From Fuscibacter oryzae (GTDB taxonomy: Bacteria > Pseudomonadota > Alphaproteobacteria > Rhodobacterales > Rhodobacteraceae): 64,000 nt of DNA. Under the pieces are notes generated by a model. It searched no databases and was not told the origin of the DNA. It was given only the letters and a program-made list of their open reading frames with translations. The position numbers were made by a program, and so were the translations under genes. Where the stretch lies: contig NZ_JAESVP010000010.1 of NCBI RefSeq assembly GCF_016765795.1, positions 62,001 to 126,000 on the forward strand, given 5' to 3'. Positions 1 through 8,884 of the stretch are shown one piece after another (the stretch's first letter is position 1; every line of letters starts with the position of its first letter).

Positions 1-163
1 GTACGGGCCAGGGGCGGGCCCGGTCGCTTGCCTGCACCAGCGCTAGGTGGCGGGGACCGCCAAAGATCACCGTCGCAGCAGCCAGCGCGGCACGGCTTGC
101 ATCGGGCAGGCCCGCCAGTCCATCTTCGCCCAGACCGATGATATGAAGCCAGGGCCTATCCAT
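1..163 (-). CDS. cobL: Precorrin-6Y C5,15-methyltransferase CobL, N-terminal fragment
   Basis: Reading the minus strand from an ATG at 163 gives 54 residues beginning MDRPWLHIIGLGEDGLAGL, which continue off the window edge. The GLGEDG motif and following Leu-rich helix are the SAM-binding start of the CbiE-like domain of CobL, which methylates C5 and C15 and decarboxylates precorrin-6B. The start codon overlaps the divergent cobK start codon by 2 bp (the two share CATG at 161-164). Only the first few dozen residues are visible, so the C-terminal CbiT-like half cannot be checked. Confidence 0.85.
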   Translation of the reverse strand, partial: MDRPWLHIIGLGEDGLAGLPDASRAALAAATVIFGGPRHLALVQASDRARPWPV

Positions 164-914
164 GACGCACATCCTGATCCTTGGTGGCACGACCGAGGCG
201 AGCCTGCTGGCCGCGCGGCTGGCGGCAGAGGGGATTCCGGCGATCTTCAGCTATGCCGGTCGCACGGCTGCCCCAGTCGGCCAGCCCCTGCCGATGCGGC
301 TGGGCGGGTTTGGCGGGACCGCGGGGCTGGCGCAGTTTCTGCGCAGCGAAGGCATCAGCCATGTGGTCGACGCGACGCACCCTTTTGCGGCGCAGATCAG
401 CAGGAATGCTGCGCTGGCCTGTGCAGAAACCAGCACCCCGCTGCTGGCCCTCGAGCGCGCAGCTTGGGTGGCGGGCGAAGGCGACCGTTGGACCCTGGTG
501 AGCGATACCGAGGCGGCGGTGGCTGCCCTGCCCAAAGCCCCGGCACGGGTGTTTCTGGCGATTGGCAAGCAGACCCTGACCAGCTTTACCGCAAGGCCGC
601 AGCACCATTACCTGCTGCGGCTGGTCGATCCGCCCGATGGGGGGCTGCCCCTGCCCGATGCCTCTGTGGTGATCGACCGGGGGCCGTTCACGGTTGAAGG
701 CGATCTGGCCCTGCTGCGCCACCACCGCATCAGCCATATCGTCGCCAAGAATTCGGGGGGCGCGGGGGCAGAGGCCAAGCTGATCGCGGCGCGCGCGCTT
801 GGCCTGCCGGTGATCCTGATCGACCGGCCTGCCCTGCCCGCGCGGAATGTGGCACATGATCTGGCGGCGGTGATGGCGTGGATCGGTCATCAACCCGCCC
901 GCCTCGGGGTATAG
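162..914 (+). CDS. cobK: Precorrin-6A reductase CobK
   Basis: A 250-residue protein that reduces precorrin-6A to precorrin-6B (dihydro) with NADPH in the cytoplasm, between CobF and CobL in the aerobic B12 pathway. The N-terminal LILGGTTEAS (residues 5-14) is the nucleotide-binding turn, and D70-ATHPFA is the family signature motif. Length matches the family. The gene is the only plus-strand member of this cluster section: its start overlaps cobL by 2 bp and its end overlaps cobJ by 25 bp, both on the other strand. It therefore has no non-coding upstream DNA, and its promoter must lie inside cobL. Confidence 0.95.
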   Translation: MTHILILGGTTEASLLAARLAAEGIPAIFSYAGRTAAPVGQPLPMRLGGFGGTAGLAQFLRSEGISHVVDATHPFAAQISRNAALACAETSTPLLALERAAWVAGEGDRWTLVSDTEAAVAALPKAPARVFLAIGKQTLTSFTARPQHHYLLRLVDPPDGGLPLPDASVVIDRGPFTVEGDLALLRHHRISHIVAKNSGGAGAEAKLIAARALGLPVILIDRPALPARNVAHDLAAVMAWIGHQPARLGV

Positions 915-1621
915 ACCCAATCCCCCACCCGGCGCGTGGCGGCATTGCCGACCAGAACCACGGTGCGCATATCGGCCATTTCGGGCGTCGCCTCGGCCAG
1001 TGTCATAGTCAGCAAATGCTCATCCGGTGTGGTAACCGCGCGGGCAAATGTGATCAGGCGATCCGGCCCGCATTCCTGACGCAATATCTCCAGCACGCGG
1101 GCGAATTGATGCGGGCGGCTGGCGGAGCGGGGGTTGTAGAAGGCCATGGCGAAATCGGCCTGCGCGGCAAGGCGTAGGCGGTGTTCGACCAGATCCCACG
1201 GCTTGAGGTTGTCCGACAGGTTGATGGCGCAGAAATCATGGCCCAAGGGCGCACCGGCACGGGCGGCGGCGGCCAGCATGGCGGTGATGCCGGGCAGGAT
1301 GGCGATCTGCGGTGGGGGGCCTTGCCACGCTTCCAGCGCCTCGAACAAAGCCGAAGCCATGGCAAAAACGCCGGGATCGCCAGAGGAGACGATGACAACC
1401 TGACGGCCTTCGGCGGCCATGGTCAGCGCATGGTTGGCGCGGTCCAGCTCCACCCGGTTGTCCGAAGGGTGCAGCGTCAGACCCGGTCGCGCCGCAACGC
1501 GGGCGACATAGGGAATGTAGCCGACCACATCGGTCGCCCGGTCCAGCGCCTGCCGGACTTGTGGGGTCACCAGCGCCTCATCCCCCGGACCAAGGCCGGC
1601 AACGGTGATGGTTCCGGTCAT
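890..1621 (-). CDS. cobJ: Precorrin-3B C17-methyltransferase CobJ
   Basis: A 243-residue SAM-dependent methyltransferase that methylates C17 and drives ring contraction of precorrin-3B to precorrin-4. GLGPGD (residues 9-14) and SSGDPGVFAMA (79-89) are the two conserved tetrapyrrole-methylase motifs. A longer upstream reading frame exists, but the start at 1621 is preferred because it forms the ATGA stop/start overlap with cobI and begins at the first conserved beta strand. Its 3' end overlaps the convergent cobK by 25 bp. Confidence 0.95.
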   Translation of the reverse strand: MTGTITVAGLGPGDEALVTPQVRQALDRATDVVGYIPYVARVAARPGLTLHPSDNRVELDRANHALTMAAEGRQVVIVSSGDPGVFAMASALFEALEAWQGPPPQIAILPGITAMLAAAARAGAPLGHDFCAINLSDNLKPWDLVEHRLRLAAQADFAMAFYNPRSASRPHQFARVLEILRQECGPDRLITFARAVTTPDEHLLTMTLAEATPEMADMRTVVLVGNAATRRVGDWVYTPRRAG

Positions 1622-2355
1622 TCGGCAGCCTCCAGTTCCGGGCGGCGGCCATGGCCGTGGACAAGGACGATCGCGAAATAGGGGCAATCGGCGGGATCGA
1701 CATCGGCCAGACGGGCCACGCGCTGATCGGGCATGGTGCCACGTTCGACCAGCCAGGCATCCTGCAACCGGCCCGCCGCCTGCAACGCCCGGCGCACGCG
1801 CGGCAGGTTGCGGCCGGTTTTCATGATGACCAAAGCGTCGGATCGCTGCATGTGGCTGACCAGATCCGCCTCTGGCAGCGTCGCCATCAGCACGGTCAGC
1901 ACATCATCGCCCCAGGTGATCGGCTGGCCGGTGGCGTTCCAGCAGCCGGTCATGCCGGTGATGCCGGGCACGATTTCCACCTCGGCCCGCCCTTGCAGGC
2001 GGGAATGCAGGTGCATGAAGCTGCCGTAAAAGAAGGGGTCACCTTCGCACAGCACGACAACATCGGCGGTGCGCGACAGGTCGGCAAGGCGCGCCGCCCA
2101 ATCATCGTAAAACCGCGCAAGGGCATCGCGGTATTCGGGGCTGTCAAAGGGCAGCTCAGTCGTGACCGGATATTCCATCGGATATTCGGTCACGTCGCTG
2201 CGCAGCATTCCGGTCACAATCCGGCGCGCCTGCCCGGCGCGGCCCAGCTTGCGGAAATAGGCGACATGGGTGGCGGCGCGGATCAGCCGGTCAGACCTGA
2301 CCGAGATCAGATCGGGGTCGCCCGGCCCAAGGCCGGTGCAGATGATGCGGCCCAT
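1618..2355 (-). CDS. cobI: Precorrin-2 C20-methyltransferase CobI
   Basis: A 245-residue tetrapyrrole methylase that converts precorrin-2 to precorrin-3A. It shows the N-terminal GLGPGDPDLIS motif (residues 8-18), the CEGDPFFYGSF substrate-loop motif and the VPGITGM segment typical of CobI/CbiL. It follows cobH after a 3-bp gap and overlaps cobJ by 4 bp, so it is cotranscribed and probably translationally coupled. Confidence 0.95.
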   Translation of the reverse strand: MGRIICTGLGPGDPDLISVRSDRLIRAATHVAYFRKLGRAGQARRIVTGMLRSDVTEYPMEYPVTTELPFDSPEYRDALARFYDDWAARLADLSRTADVVVLCEGDPFFYGSFMHLHSRLQGRAEVEIVPGITGMTGCWNATGQPITWGDDVLTVLMATLPEADLVSHMQRSDALVIMKTGRNLPRVRRALQAAGRLQDAWLVERGTMPDQRVARLADVDPADCPYFAIVLVHGHGRRPELEAAE

Positions 2356-2358
2356 GGG

Positions 2359-2988
2359 TTATTCCTTCCGGCTGGCAAGGGCATTGACGGCGGCGACGGT
2401 GATGGCCGACCCGCCCAGACGGCCCTGCACGATGACCGAGGGCACCGGCAGGTCGGCCATCAGCGCCTCTTTCGATTCCGCCGCGCCGATAAAGCCCACT
2501 GGGCAACCGATGATCGCGGCAGGTCGTGGGCAGGCCGGGTCTTCCAGCATGTTCAACAGGTGGAACAGGGCGGTCGGCGCGTTGCCGATGGCCACAACGG
2601 CCCCGGCCAGATGGGGGCGCCACAGTTCCAGCGCGGCGGCACTGCGGGTGTTGGCCATCTGGCGGGCAAGATCGGGAACGGCGGGATCGTTGAGGGTGCA
2701 GATCACATCATTGCCAGCGGGCAGGCGGGCGCGGGTGATGCCTTCACTGACCATACGCGCATCGCAGAGGATCGGCGCACCCGCCTCCAAGGCCGCGCGG
2801 GCGGCAATTGCCATGCCGGGGGAAAAGCGCACATGGGCCTCCAGCCCGACCATCCCGGCGGCGTGGATCATACGGACAACGACAATCTCTTCCTCGGGCG
2901 AAAAGCGCGCCAGATCGGCCTCGGCCCGGATGGTGGCAAAGGACTGGCGGTAAATCTCGGCGCCGTCGGTGATATAGCTGTGGGGCAT
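2359..2988 (-). CDS. cobH: Precorrin-8X methylmutase CobH
   Basis: A 209-residue protein that moves a methyl group from C11 to C12 to give hydrogenobyrinic acid. The catalytic histidine is seen at H42 in RMIHAAGMVG, and the conserved C-terminal IIGCPVGFIGA segment is present. Its start codon directly abuts the cobG stop codon (0 bp between). Length is normal for the family. Confidence 0.96.
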   Translation of the reverse strand: MPHSYITDGAEIYRQSFATIRAEADLARFSPEEEIVVVRMIHAAGMVGLEAHVRFSPGMAIAARAALEAGAPILCDARMVSEGITRARLPAGNDVICTLNDPAVPDLARQMANTRSAAALELWRPHLAGAVVAIGNAPTALFHLLNMLEDPACPRPAAIIGCPVGFIGAAESKEALMADLPVPSVIVQGRLGGSAITVAAVNALASRKE

Positions 2989-4140
2989 TCAGGAGGTCTC
3001 GATCAGATGGTCGGGCGTGACGGGGTTCAGGTCGGGCAGCGCGGGCGTGGCAGAGGCTGCCCCCCGGCGGATCAGGTGAAATCCGCGCGGCGTGGCGGTC
3101 AGGGTCAGGGCGGCGGGGCCGGGATGGGCGCAGCCCTTGGCGCAACCCGACACATGCAGCAGGCTGCCCTGCGGTACATGGGGTGCAAGGCGGCTGGCCA
3201 GATCGCGCGTCGGCTGATGCGCCTGAAGACATCCCGGCGCGCCGGTGCAGGCGACGACGCGCAACATCGGGTCGTTGGAGACGGTGATAAGGCCGGTTAA
3301 ATCGGGCATTGCGCGCAAGCCTTCGACCAGCAACATCCGCCACGGGGTCAGCCGCAGGGGTCCAAGCGCGGCAAGGGCGGTCAGGGTAACGGGGTCGGTC
3401 TGACCAAAGGCAAGACCCACCAGCGCACCTGCCGCACAAAGGCCGGGCATGGGCACGAAGGGCTGGGCCATGGGGGCTGGCACCTCGTGAAACGACTCTG
3501 GCGCTGGCGCGCCGCGCGCGACAAGGGCGGCCATGCGGCCCCTGCCCTCATTGACACCGCCCGCCGCGACGAACCAGCGCGCGAGGTGCAACATGGCATC
3601 GGCAGCGGTATCGGCGGTTGCGCGTGCGCCGGATTGCATCCCTTCGGCGCGCACGATCAGGGCCCCATCGGCCAGCCGTTCAACCCGGATATCGGCAGAG
3701 GCCTCTCGCAGCACGGGGCTGCTGCCGATGTCGATGGCATAGCCGAATTTACCCGGCAGGGCTGGTGCGTCGGGGGCAGAAAGGCGTTGCGCAAGATCGG
3801 CCGCGATGCGCTGGGTATCATCGCCCTCGCGCCAAAAAGGCGAAATCAGGATGTTGCGCCGCGATTCAACCTGCTCATCACGGTCGATGAGGCCCATGCC
3901 GGTCAGAGCCGCGATCAGGGGGGCGTGGCTGTCTGGCGTGACCCCGCGCAATTGCAGGTTGGCGCGGGCCGACAGGTCCATCAGACCGTTGCCATGGGTG
4001 GCGGACAGCCCTGCAATCTGGCGCACCTGATCCGGGGTCATGCGGCCACCGCGCAAACGGATACGCACCACCAGCCCATCGCCCGACGCCATCGGGCGCA
4101 AGGCACCGGGGCACCAGCCTTGGATGACCGGGGTGCTCAT
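2989..4140 (-). CDS. cobG: Precorrin-3B synthase CobG
   Basis: A 383-residue nitrite/sulfite reductase-fold Fe-S protein that hydroxylates precorrin-3A to precorrin-3B with molecular oxygen, which marks this as the aerobic B12 route. Two ferredoxin-like halves are visible (about residues 15-75 and 225-285). The cysteine set for a [4Fe-4S] cluster is C298-x5-C304 and C333-x3-C337 (SGCAKGCAHPG). The start at 4140 overlaps the cobN stop (ATGA); an alternative start 16 codons upstream lies inside cobN and lacks support. Confidence 0.92.
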   Translation of the reverse strand: MSTPVIQGWCPGALRPMASGDGLVVRIRLRGGRMTPDQVRQIAGLSATHGNGLMDLSARANLQLRGVTPDSHAPLIAALTGMGLIDRDEQVESRRNILISPFWREGDDTQRIAADLAQRLSAPDAPALPGKFGYAIDIGSSPVLREASADIRVERLADGALIVRAEGMQSGARATADTAADAMLHLARWFVAAGGVNEGRGRMAALVARGAPAPESFHEVPAPMAQPFVPMPGLCAAGALVGLAFGQTDPVTLTALAALGPLRLTPWRMLLVEGLRAMPDLTGLITVSNDPMLRVVACTGAPGCLQAHQPTRDLASRLAPHVPQGSLLHVSGCAKGCAHPGPAALTLTATPRGFHLIRRGAASATPALPDLNPVTPDHLIETS

Positions 4141-7100
4141 GCTGCACCTCCGTATTGCGCGGCGATCGAGTTGCGGCGGCTGACCCACAGGCCCGCAGCA
4201 TGAAGTGCTGCAAAACGGTCGCGCAGGCGTTGCAGCGCCAAGGAATTTTCAGCCTGCATGAAGGCAACCAGATCGGCGCGGCCAAGGGTGGCATCGTGAT
4301 AAAGGTCAATCAGATGCGCCGGAACAGCGCGGGTCAGATGGGCATATGCGGCTAGATTGTCCAAGGTCGCGGTGATCTCTGCCGCACCCCGGAACCCATG
4401 GCGCATCATTCCGGTCGCCCAATCAGGGTTGGCAGCGCGGGCGCGGACCACACGGGCGATTTCTTCGGTCACGCTGCGGGCCTTTGGCGCGGCGGGGTTG
4501 GTGGTGTCGAGGTGGTAGAGCGCGGGGGCCGCTGCCCCAAGGGCGGCGCGGGCGGCGGCGATACCACCTTCGTGGGCGGCATAATCAGCGGCCATCAGAA
4601 TGTCGGTTTCCGACAGGTCCTGCACATGGGCGAAGGCATCAGCGTTGAGCAAACGCTGCTCCAGCGCAGCGCGGGCGGGTTGCGCCTCGCCCTTCACATC
4701 CAGTGCCCAGGACGAGGCGGAAAGCCAGGCCTCGCCCGCAGCAAGGCGACCCGCGTCGGAATAGTCCTCCAACGCCTCGGCCATGCCCATGCCGTAAAGG
4801 CCGGGCTGGGGGCCAAAGACGCGGGGCGCGCGGGCAAGGTAGGGGTTGTCCTCGGGGGTCTCATCCCGCAGGGCCAGCGCCTCGGCCCCTGCTTCAAACA
4901 GTTGGGCAAGACCGGGGAACACATCGCGGAACAGGCCCGAGATGCGCAGCGTCACGTCGATGCGCGGGCGGTTCAGCAGGGCAAGCGGCAGGATTTCATA
5001 GCCCGAAACCCGGTCAGACCCGTCGTCCCAAACCGGCTTCAGCCCCGCCAGATGCAGTGCCATCGCCACCTCTTCGCCCGCCGTCCGCATGGTGGCCGAG
5101 CCCCACAGGTCCAGCACCAGACCGCGCGGCCAATCGCCCTTGTCCTGCAAATGGCGGCGCAGCAGCTCCTCGGCCAGCTTGACCCCTTGGGCATAAGCGG
5201 CACGCGAGGGGATGGCGCGGGGATCGACCGAGTAAAGGTTGCGCCCCGTCGGCAGCACATCGCTGCGGCCCCGGTGCGGCGAACCGGCGGGGCCTGCGGC
5301 CACGCGGCGGCCTGACAATGCTTCGGTCAGGCCGTGCAATTCCCCGTCACCTTGGCCATAGATGTGCAGCCCGTCGCCATACTGGCTTTCCTTCACATCG
5401 CAGACGAAACGGTCGATGCGGGTGATCGCCTCGGCCATGCTGGCATCGGGGGGAAGGCCAAGATCGGCCTCAACCCCCGCCGCCTGCGCCTCGGCCCGCA
5501 CCTGCGCGATCAGCCGGTCACGGCGACCGGGGTCAAGCCCGTCGGCGGTGGAATATTCGTCCAGCAACCGCTCAAGCCGCAGCAAACCCTCGGGCACCGA
5601 TGCGGCGGCAAGGGGCGGCGGGAGGTGGCCAAGGGTCACGGCACCGATGCGGCGCTTGGCCTGCGCGGCCTCTCCGGGATCGTTGACAATGAAGGGGTAG
5701 ATAACTGGGACAGACCCGGCCAGAGCCTCTGGCCAGCAGTCAGATGACAGGGCAACCGACTTGCCCGGCAGCCATTCCAACGTGCCATGCGCGCCGACAT
5801 GGATCAGCGCGTGCAGGCCCTGCGCGCGCAGCCACAGATAGAACGCGACATAGCCGTGGCGCGGGGTGCGAATCAGATCGTGGTAATCAGCGTCACGGGC
5901 CTGAACCTCGCCGCGTTCGGGTTGCAGCGCGATCAGGGCGGTGCTGACGGAAAGGGCGGGAAAGCGGAACAGGCCGCCCCGCACCATCGGGTCATTGGCG
6001 GGATCGCCCCAAGCGGCGGCAAGATCATCCTGCAAGGGCACCGGCAGGGTTTGCAGGGCTGTCAGATAGTCGGTCAGCGGCCAATCGATGGTCTCGCATA
6101 TCAGGCGGCTGCCAAGGTCGGCCACAGGTTGGGTGCCATAGCCCTGCCCCTGCAAATAACGCAAGGCAGCATTGACCGAAGCCAGCGCATCAAGGCCCAC
6201 GGCATGGGCAATCTGGTCCGGTCTGCCGGGATAGGTGGACAAGATAAAGGCCAGCTTTCGCTGTGCAGCATTCTCCGCCGCCAGCCGGTGCCACGCTGCC
6301 ACTCGTTCGGCCACATGCGCCACACGATTCGGGTCAGCCCGGTGAGCAAAGCGGGAATATTGCAGGTCAGGGTCGCGCTGGCCCGGCGATTTGAAGCTGA
6401 TAACACCGGCAAAGATGCGGCCATCCACCTCGGGCAAAACAACGTGCATCGCCAGATCGGCGGGCGACAGGCCACGCGTGGCCATGGCCCAATCGCGCCG
6501 TCGCGCGGTGGACAGCGCCACCTGAAACACCGGGCAACCGGGCGCGTCCAGCGGCGAGCTACCCGTGGCATCCTTGCCCGAAAACGCAGTCAGGTTGACG
6601 ATGGCGGCGGGCGACAGGCCGGCCAGAGCCTGCTCCAGAAACGCCCGCGCGCCGGAGGCCTTGAGCGACGGAACAAACAGGCCGACCGGGTGAAAGCCCC
6701 GGTCGCGCAGGGCGCCGAACAGGGCATCCACCGGGTCAAGATCGGCGCTGGTCAGATAGCTGCGGTAGAAAGCGACGGCAACGGTGGGGCCATCGGGCAT
6801 GGGCGCATCAATCACGCCATGCGCCGGGTCATAAAACCCGCAGTCCGGCAAGGTCTTGGCGCCCGGAACCGGCCCGGCATAAAGCCCCGCTGACAGCGCC
6901 AGTTGCGCCAGCGCCGCCTGCGCCGCCACCGCCCCCCCGGCATCGCACAGGTCAGACAGCCGCCGCAGGGTAGACACCGGCAGGGTGGACACCGCATCAA
7001 GGCTCGCATCAGGCCGCCCATCGGCCGGCAGCACCGCCAGCGCAATACCCCGGCGACGGCACAGATCCTGCACCGAGGCCAGACCATAGGGCCAATAGCT

Positions 7101-7370
7101 CTCGCCCCCGATCAGACGGATCAGGATGCCTTTGGCCGCATGCAGCGTCTTTTCAATATAGGTATCTACGGACAGGGGATGCCGCAGCGCCACTAGATTG
7201 ACCAGCCGCAGCGTGGGCAACGCCCCCTTGGCCCGGTGCCAGCCCGCCGCGAAAGCCCCAAGGTCGCTATCGGAAAAGGACATGACCACCAGATCCGCCG
7301 GGTCTTGCCCGACATCAAAGGCGGTGTCCGTTTCCTCCAGCCCATGGCTTTCGCGGAAGACGACATGCAT
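4137..7370 (-). CDS. cobN: Cobaltochelatase large subunit CobN
   Basis: A 1077-residue ChlH/CobN-family protein, the porphyrin-binding subunit of the ATP-dependent cobaltochelatase CobNST that inserts cobalt into hydrogenobyrinic acid a,c-diamide. Family segments visible include LIGGESYWPYGL near residue 90, HVGAHGTLEWLPGKSVALS in the middle, and DLWGSATMRTAGEE towards the C-terminus. It is somewhat shorter than the roughly 1250-1280 residues of the best-studied CobN. The AAA+ partners CobS and CobT are not in this window. It starts 6 bp after cobW ends. Confidence 0.95.
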   Translation of the reverse strand: MHVVFRESHGLEETDTAFDVGQDPADLVVMSFSDSDLGAFAAGWHRAKGALPTLRLVNLVALRHPLSVDTYIEKTLHAAKGILIRLIGGESYWPYGLASVQDLCRRRGIALAVLPADGRPDASLDAVSTLPVSTLRRLSDLCDAGGAVAAQAALAQLALSAGLYAGPVPGAKTLPDCGFYDPAHGVIDAPMPDGPTVAVAFYRSYLTSADLDPVDALFGALRDRGFHPVGLFVPSLKASGARAFLEQALAGLSPAAIVNLTAFSGKDATGSSPLDAPGCPVFQVALSTARRRDWAMATRGLSPADLAMHVVLPEVDGRIFAGVISFKSPGQRDPDLQYSRFAHRADPNRVAHVAERVAAWHRLAAENAAQRKLAFILSTYPGRPDQIAHAVGLDALASVNAALRYLQGQGYGTQPVADLGSRLICETIDWPLTDYLTALQTLPVPLQDDLAAAWGDPANDPMVRGGLFRFPALSVSTALIALQPERGEVQARDADYHDLIRTPRHGYVAFYLWLRAQGLHALIHVGAHGTLEWLPGKSVALSSDCWPEALAGSVPVIYPFIVNDPGEAAQAKRRIGAVTLGHLPPPLAAASVPEGLLRLERLLDEYSTADGLDPGRRDRLIAQVRAEAQAAGVEADLGLPPDASMAEAITRIDRFVCDVKESQYGDGLHIYGQGDGELHGLTEALSGRRVAAGPAGSPHRGRSDVLPTGRNLYSVDPRAIPSRAAYAQGVKLAEELLRRHLQDKGDWPRGLVLDLWGSATMRTAGEEVAMALHLAGLKPVWDDGSDRVSGYEILPLALLNRPRIDVTLRISGLFRDVFPGLAQLFEAGAEALALRDETPEDNPYLARAPRVFGPQPGLYGMGMAEALEDYSDAGRLAAGEAWLSASSWALDVKGEAQPARAALEQRLLNADAFAHVQDLSETDILMAADYAAHEGGIAAARAALGAAAPALYHLDTTNPAAPKARSVTEEIARVVRARAANPDWATGMMRHGFRGAAEITATLDNLAAYAHLTRAVPAHLIDLYHDATLGRADLVAFMQAENSLALQRLRDRFAALHAAGLWVSRRNSIAAQYGGAA

Positions 7371-7376
7371 GGCGGA

Positions 7377-8411
7377 TCAGGCCCCCAGAACGGCGCGAAT
7401 GGCGGTCAGGTCGATGTCGTGATGTTCGGCAATCACCACCAACTGCCCCTGCCGGGGCAGGCTGCCCCAAGGGCGGTCGAACTGATGGCGCACACGCTCG
7501 CCCACCGCCTGCACCAGCATCCGCATCGGCTTACCGGTGACAGCAATATACCCTTTGACGCGCAGGATGTTTTGTGCACGCGCAAGGCGCTGGATGCGGG
7601 CCACAAGGTCTTCAGGGTCAGTTATTTCGGGCATGTCGATCACCACGGTGTCGAAATCATCATGCTCGTGATCGTCGTGGCCATCGTGATGGCTGGGGCG
7701 GGATGCAAGATCATCCTCGGCGCGGGCATTCAGGCCCAGAATGATGCGCGGGTCGATCACGCCTTCGGTCATCGGCAAGATCGGCAGCTTGCGCGGTGCC
7801 TCTGCCTCAATCACCGCACGGGCCGCTGCCAGACCCGCTTCGCCCGCCAGATCGGCCTTGGACAGCAGGACAATGTCGGCGCAGGAAATCTGATCCTCGA
7901 ACACTTCGGACAGCGGAGTTTCATGGTCAAGGCTGTCATCGGCCTCTCGCTGCGCCTGAACCGCCGCCTCATCGGGAGCAAAGCGGCCCGCCGCCACCGC
8001 CTCGGCATCGGCCAGCGCGATGACACCATCGACGGTGATACGCGAGCGGATCGCGGGCCAGTCGAACGCCTTGAGCAAGGGCTTGGGCAAGGCAAGGCCC
8101 GAGGTTTCGATCAGGATATGATCAGGGCGAAGCGGCATGGCCATCAGCGCCTCGATCGTCGGGATGAAATCATCGGCGACGGTGCAGCAGATGCAGCCAT
8201 TGGCCAGCTCGACGATGTTTTCCACCGGACAGCTCTCATCGGCGCAGGATTTCAGGATGTCACCATCCACCCCAACGGTGCCGAATTCATTGACCAGGAT
8301 CGCCAGCCGCTTGCCTTGCGGGTTCTGCATCAGATGGCGGATCAGCGTGGTCTTGCCCGCGCCCAGAAAGCCGGTGATCACGGTGACGGGAGTCTTCGAC
8401 AGGTCGGTCAT
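7377..8411 (-). CDS. cobW: CobW family metallochaperone GTPase
   Basis: A 344-residue G3E GTPase thought to deliver Co(II) to CobNST. Visible motifs are the P-loop G14FLGAGKT, the metal-binding C73-x-C75-C76 (NGCICC), the SKAD guanine-specificity motif near 185, and a His-rich loop at 241-250 (H241, H242, H245, H248, H250). The start at 8411 makes an ATGA overlap with the preceding DUF1636 gene. A longer reading frame upstream overlaps that gene and is rejected. Confidence 0.95.
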   Translation of the reverse strand: MTDLSKTPVTVITGFLGAGKTTLIRHLMQNPQGKRLAILVNEFGTVGVDGDILKSCADESCPVENIVELANGCICCTVADDFIPTIEALMAMPLRPDHILIETSGLALPKPLLKAFDWPAIRSRITVDGVIALADAEAVAAGRFAPDEAAVQAQREADDSLDHETPLSEVFEDQISCADIVLLSKADLAGEAGLAAARAVIEAEAPRKLPILPMTEGVIDPRIILGLNARAEDDLASRPSHHDGHDDHEHDDFDTVVIDMPEITDPEDLVARIQRLARAQNILRVKGYIAVTGKPMRMLVQAVGERVRHQFDRPWGSLPRQGQLVVIAEHHDIDLTAIRAVLGA

Positions 8412-8782
8412 GGGGCGGTCTCCTGCGGGGGTATGGTCGGGGGTATGCGGGCAAGGCTTTGCTTGCGGAAAATCACCGGCCGCTCTCGCCAAGGCACAAG
8501 GCCATCGGGCGTAGCGGCATAGGCGGCGGCCCCGGCCAGAATATCTGGCGCGTCAAGGTCGGTCAGCCGGCCATAGACGTAAGACCATTTGCCCGCTCCG
8601 GTCAGTGCCACCGAACAGCCCTGCGAACAGGCAGACAGGCATTCGACGGGAACGATCTCCACCCCCACCGGCACATCGGCGGCAAGAAGGGCTGCGTGCA
8701 GTCGGGCACCGGGCGGCACCTCACCTTCCGGCAGGGGCAGACCCGCGCGGCAGGTCATGCAGACATGCAGTTTGGCCGCCAT
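8408..8782 (-). CDS. DUF1636 ferredoxin-like protein, first gene of the riboswitch operon
   Basis: A 124-residue protein with C8-x2-C11 and C48-x3-C52-x3-C56. The CxxC plus later cysteines resemble thioredoxin-like [2Fe-2S] ferredoxins, and the family (DUF1636) is commonly found in B12 loci. The start at 8782 is set by an AAGGGG Shine-Dalgarno 6 nt upstream; that site is buried in a hairpin. A role in electron supply to CobG or in cobalt handling with CobW is plausible but inferred only from position. Confidence 0.8.
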   Translation of the reverse strand: MAAKLHVCMTCRAGLPLPEGEVPPGARLHAALLAADVPVGVEIVPVECLSACSQGCSVALTGAGKWSYVYGRLTDLDAPDILAGAAAYAATPDGLVPWRERPVIFRKQSLARIPPTIPPQETAP

Positions 8783-8787
8783 GGCGA

Positions 8788-8814
8788 ACCCCTTGTCCAA
8801 AAGGCAAAAGGGGT
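8788..8814 (-). promoter_or_regulatory. Shine-Dalgarno-sequestering hairpin (riboswitch expression platform)
   Basis: On the minus strand ACCCCTT (8814-8808) can pair perfectly with AAGGGGT (8794-8788), leaving a 13-nt loop. The AAGGGG is the ribosome-binding site of the DUF1636 gene, 6 nt from its ATG. Formation of this stem would block translation initiation, so it is the likely OFF state of the upstream riboswitch. Confidence 0.6.
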
Positions 8815-8884
8815 CAGACGAAGGGAAGCGCAGGCAAAGCGCAACACCGTCGGCTGCGGAACACCCCGTCCGCCCGTTTCAGTT

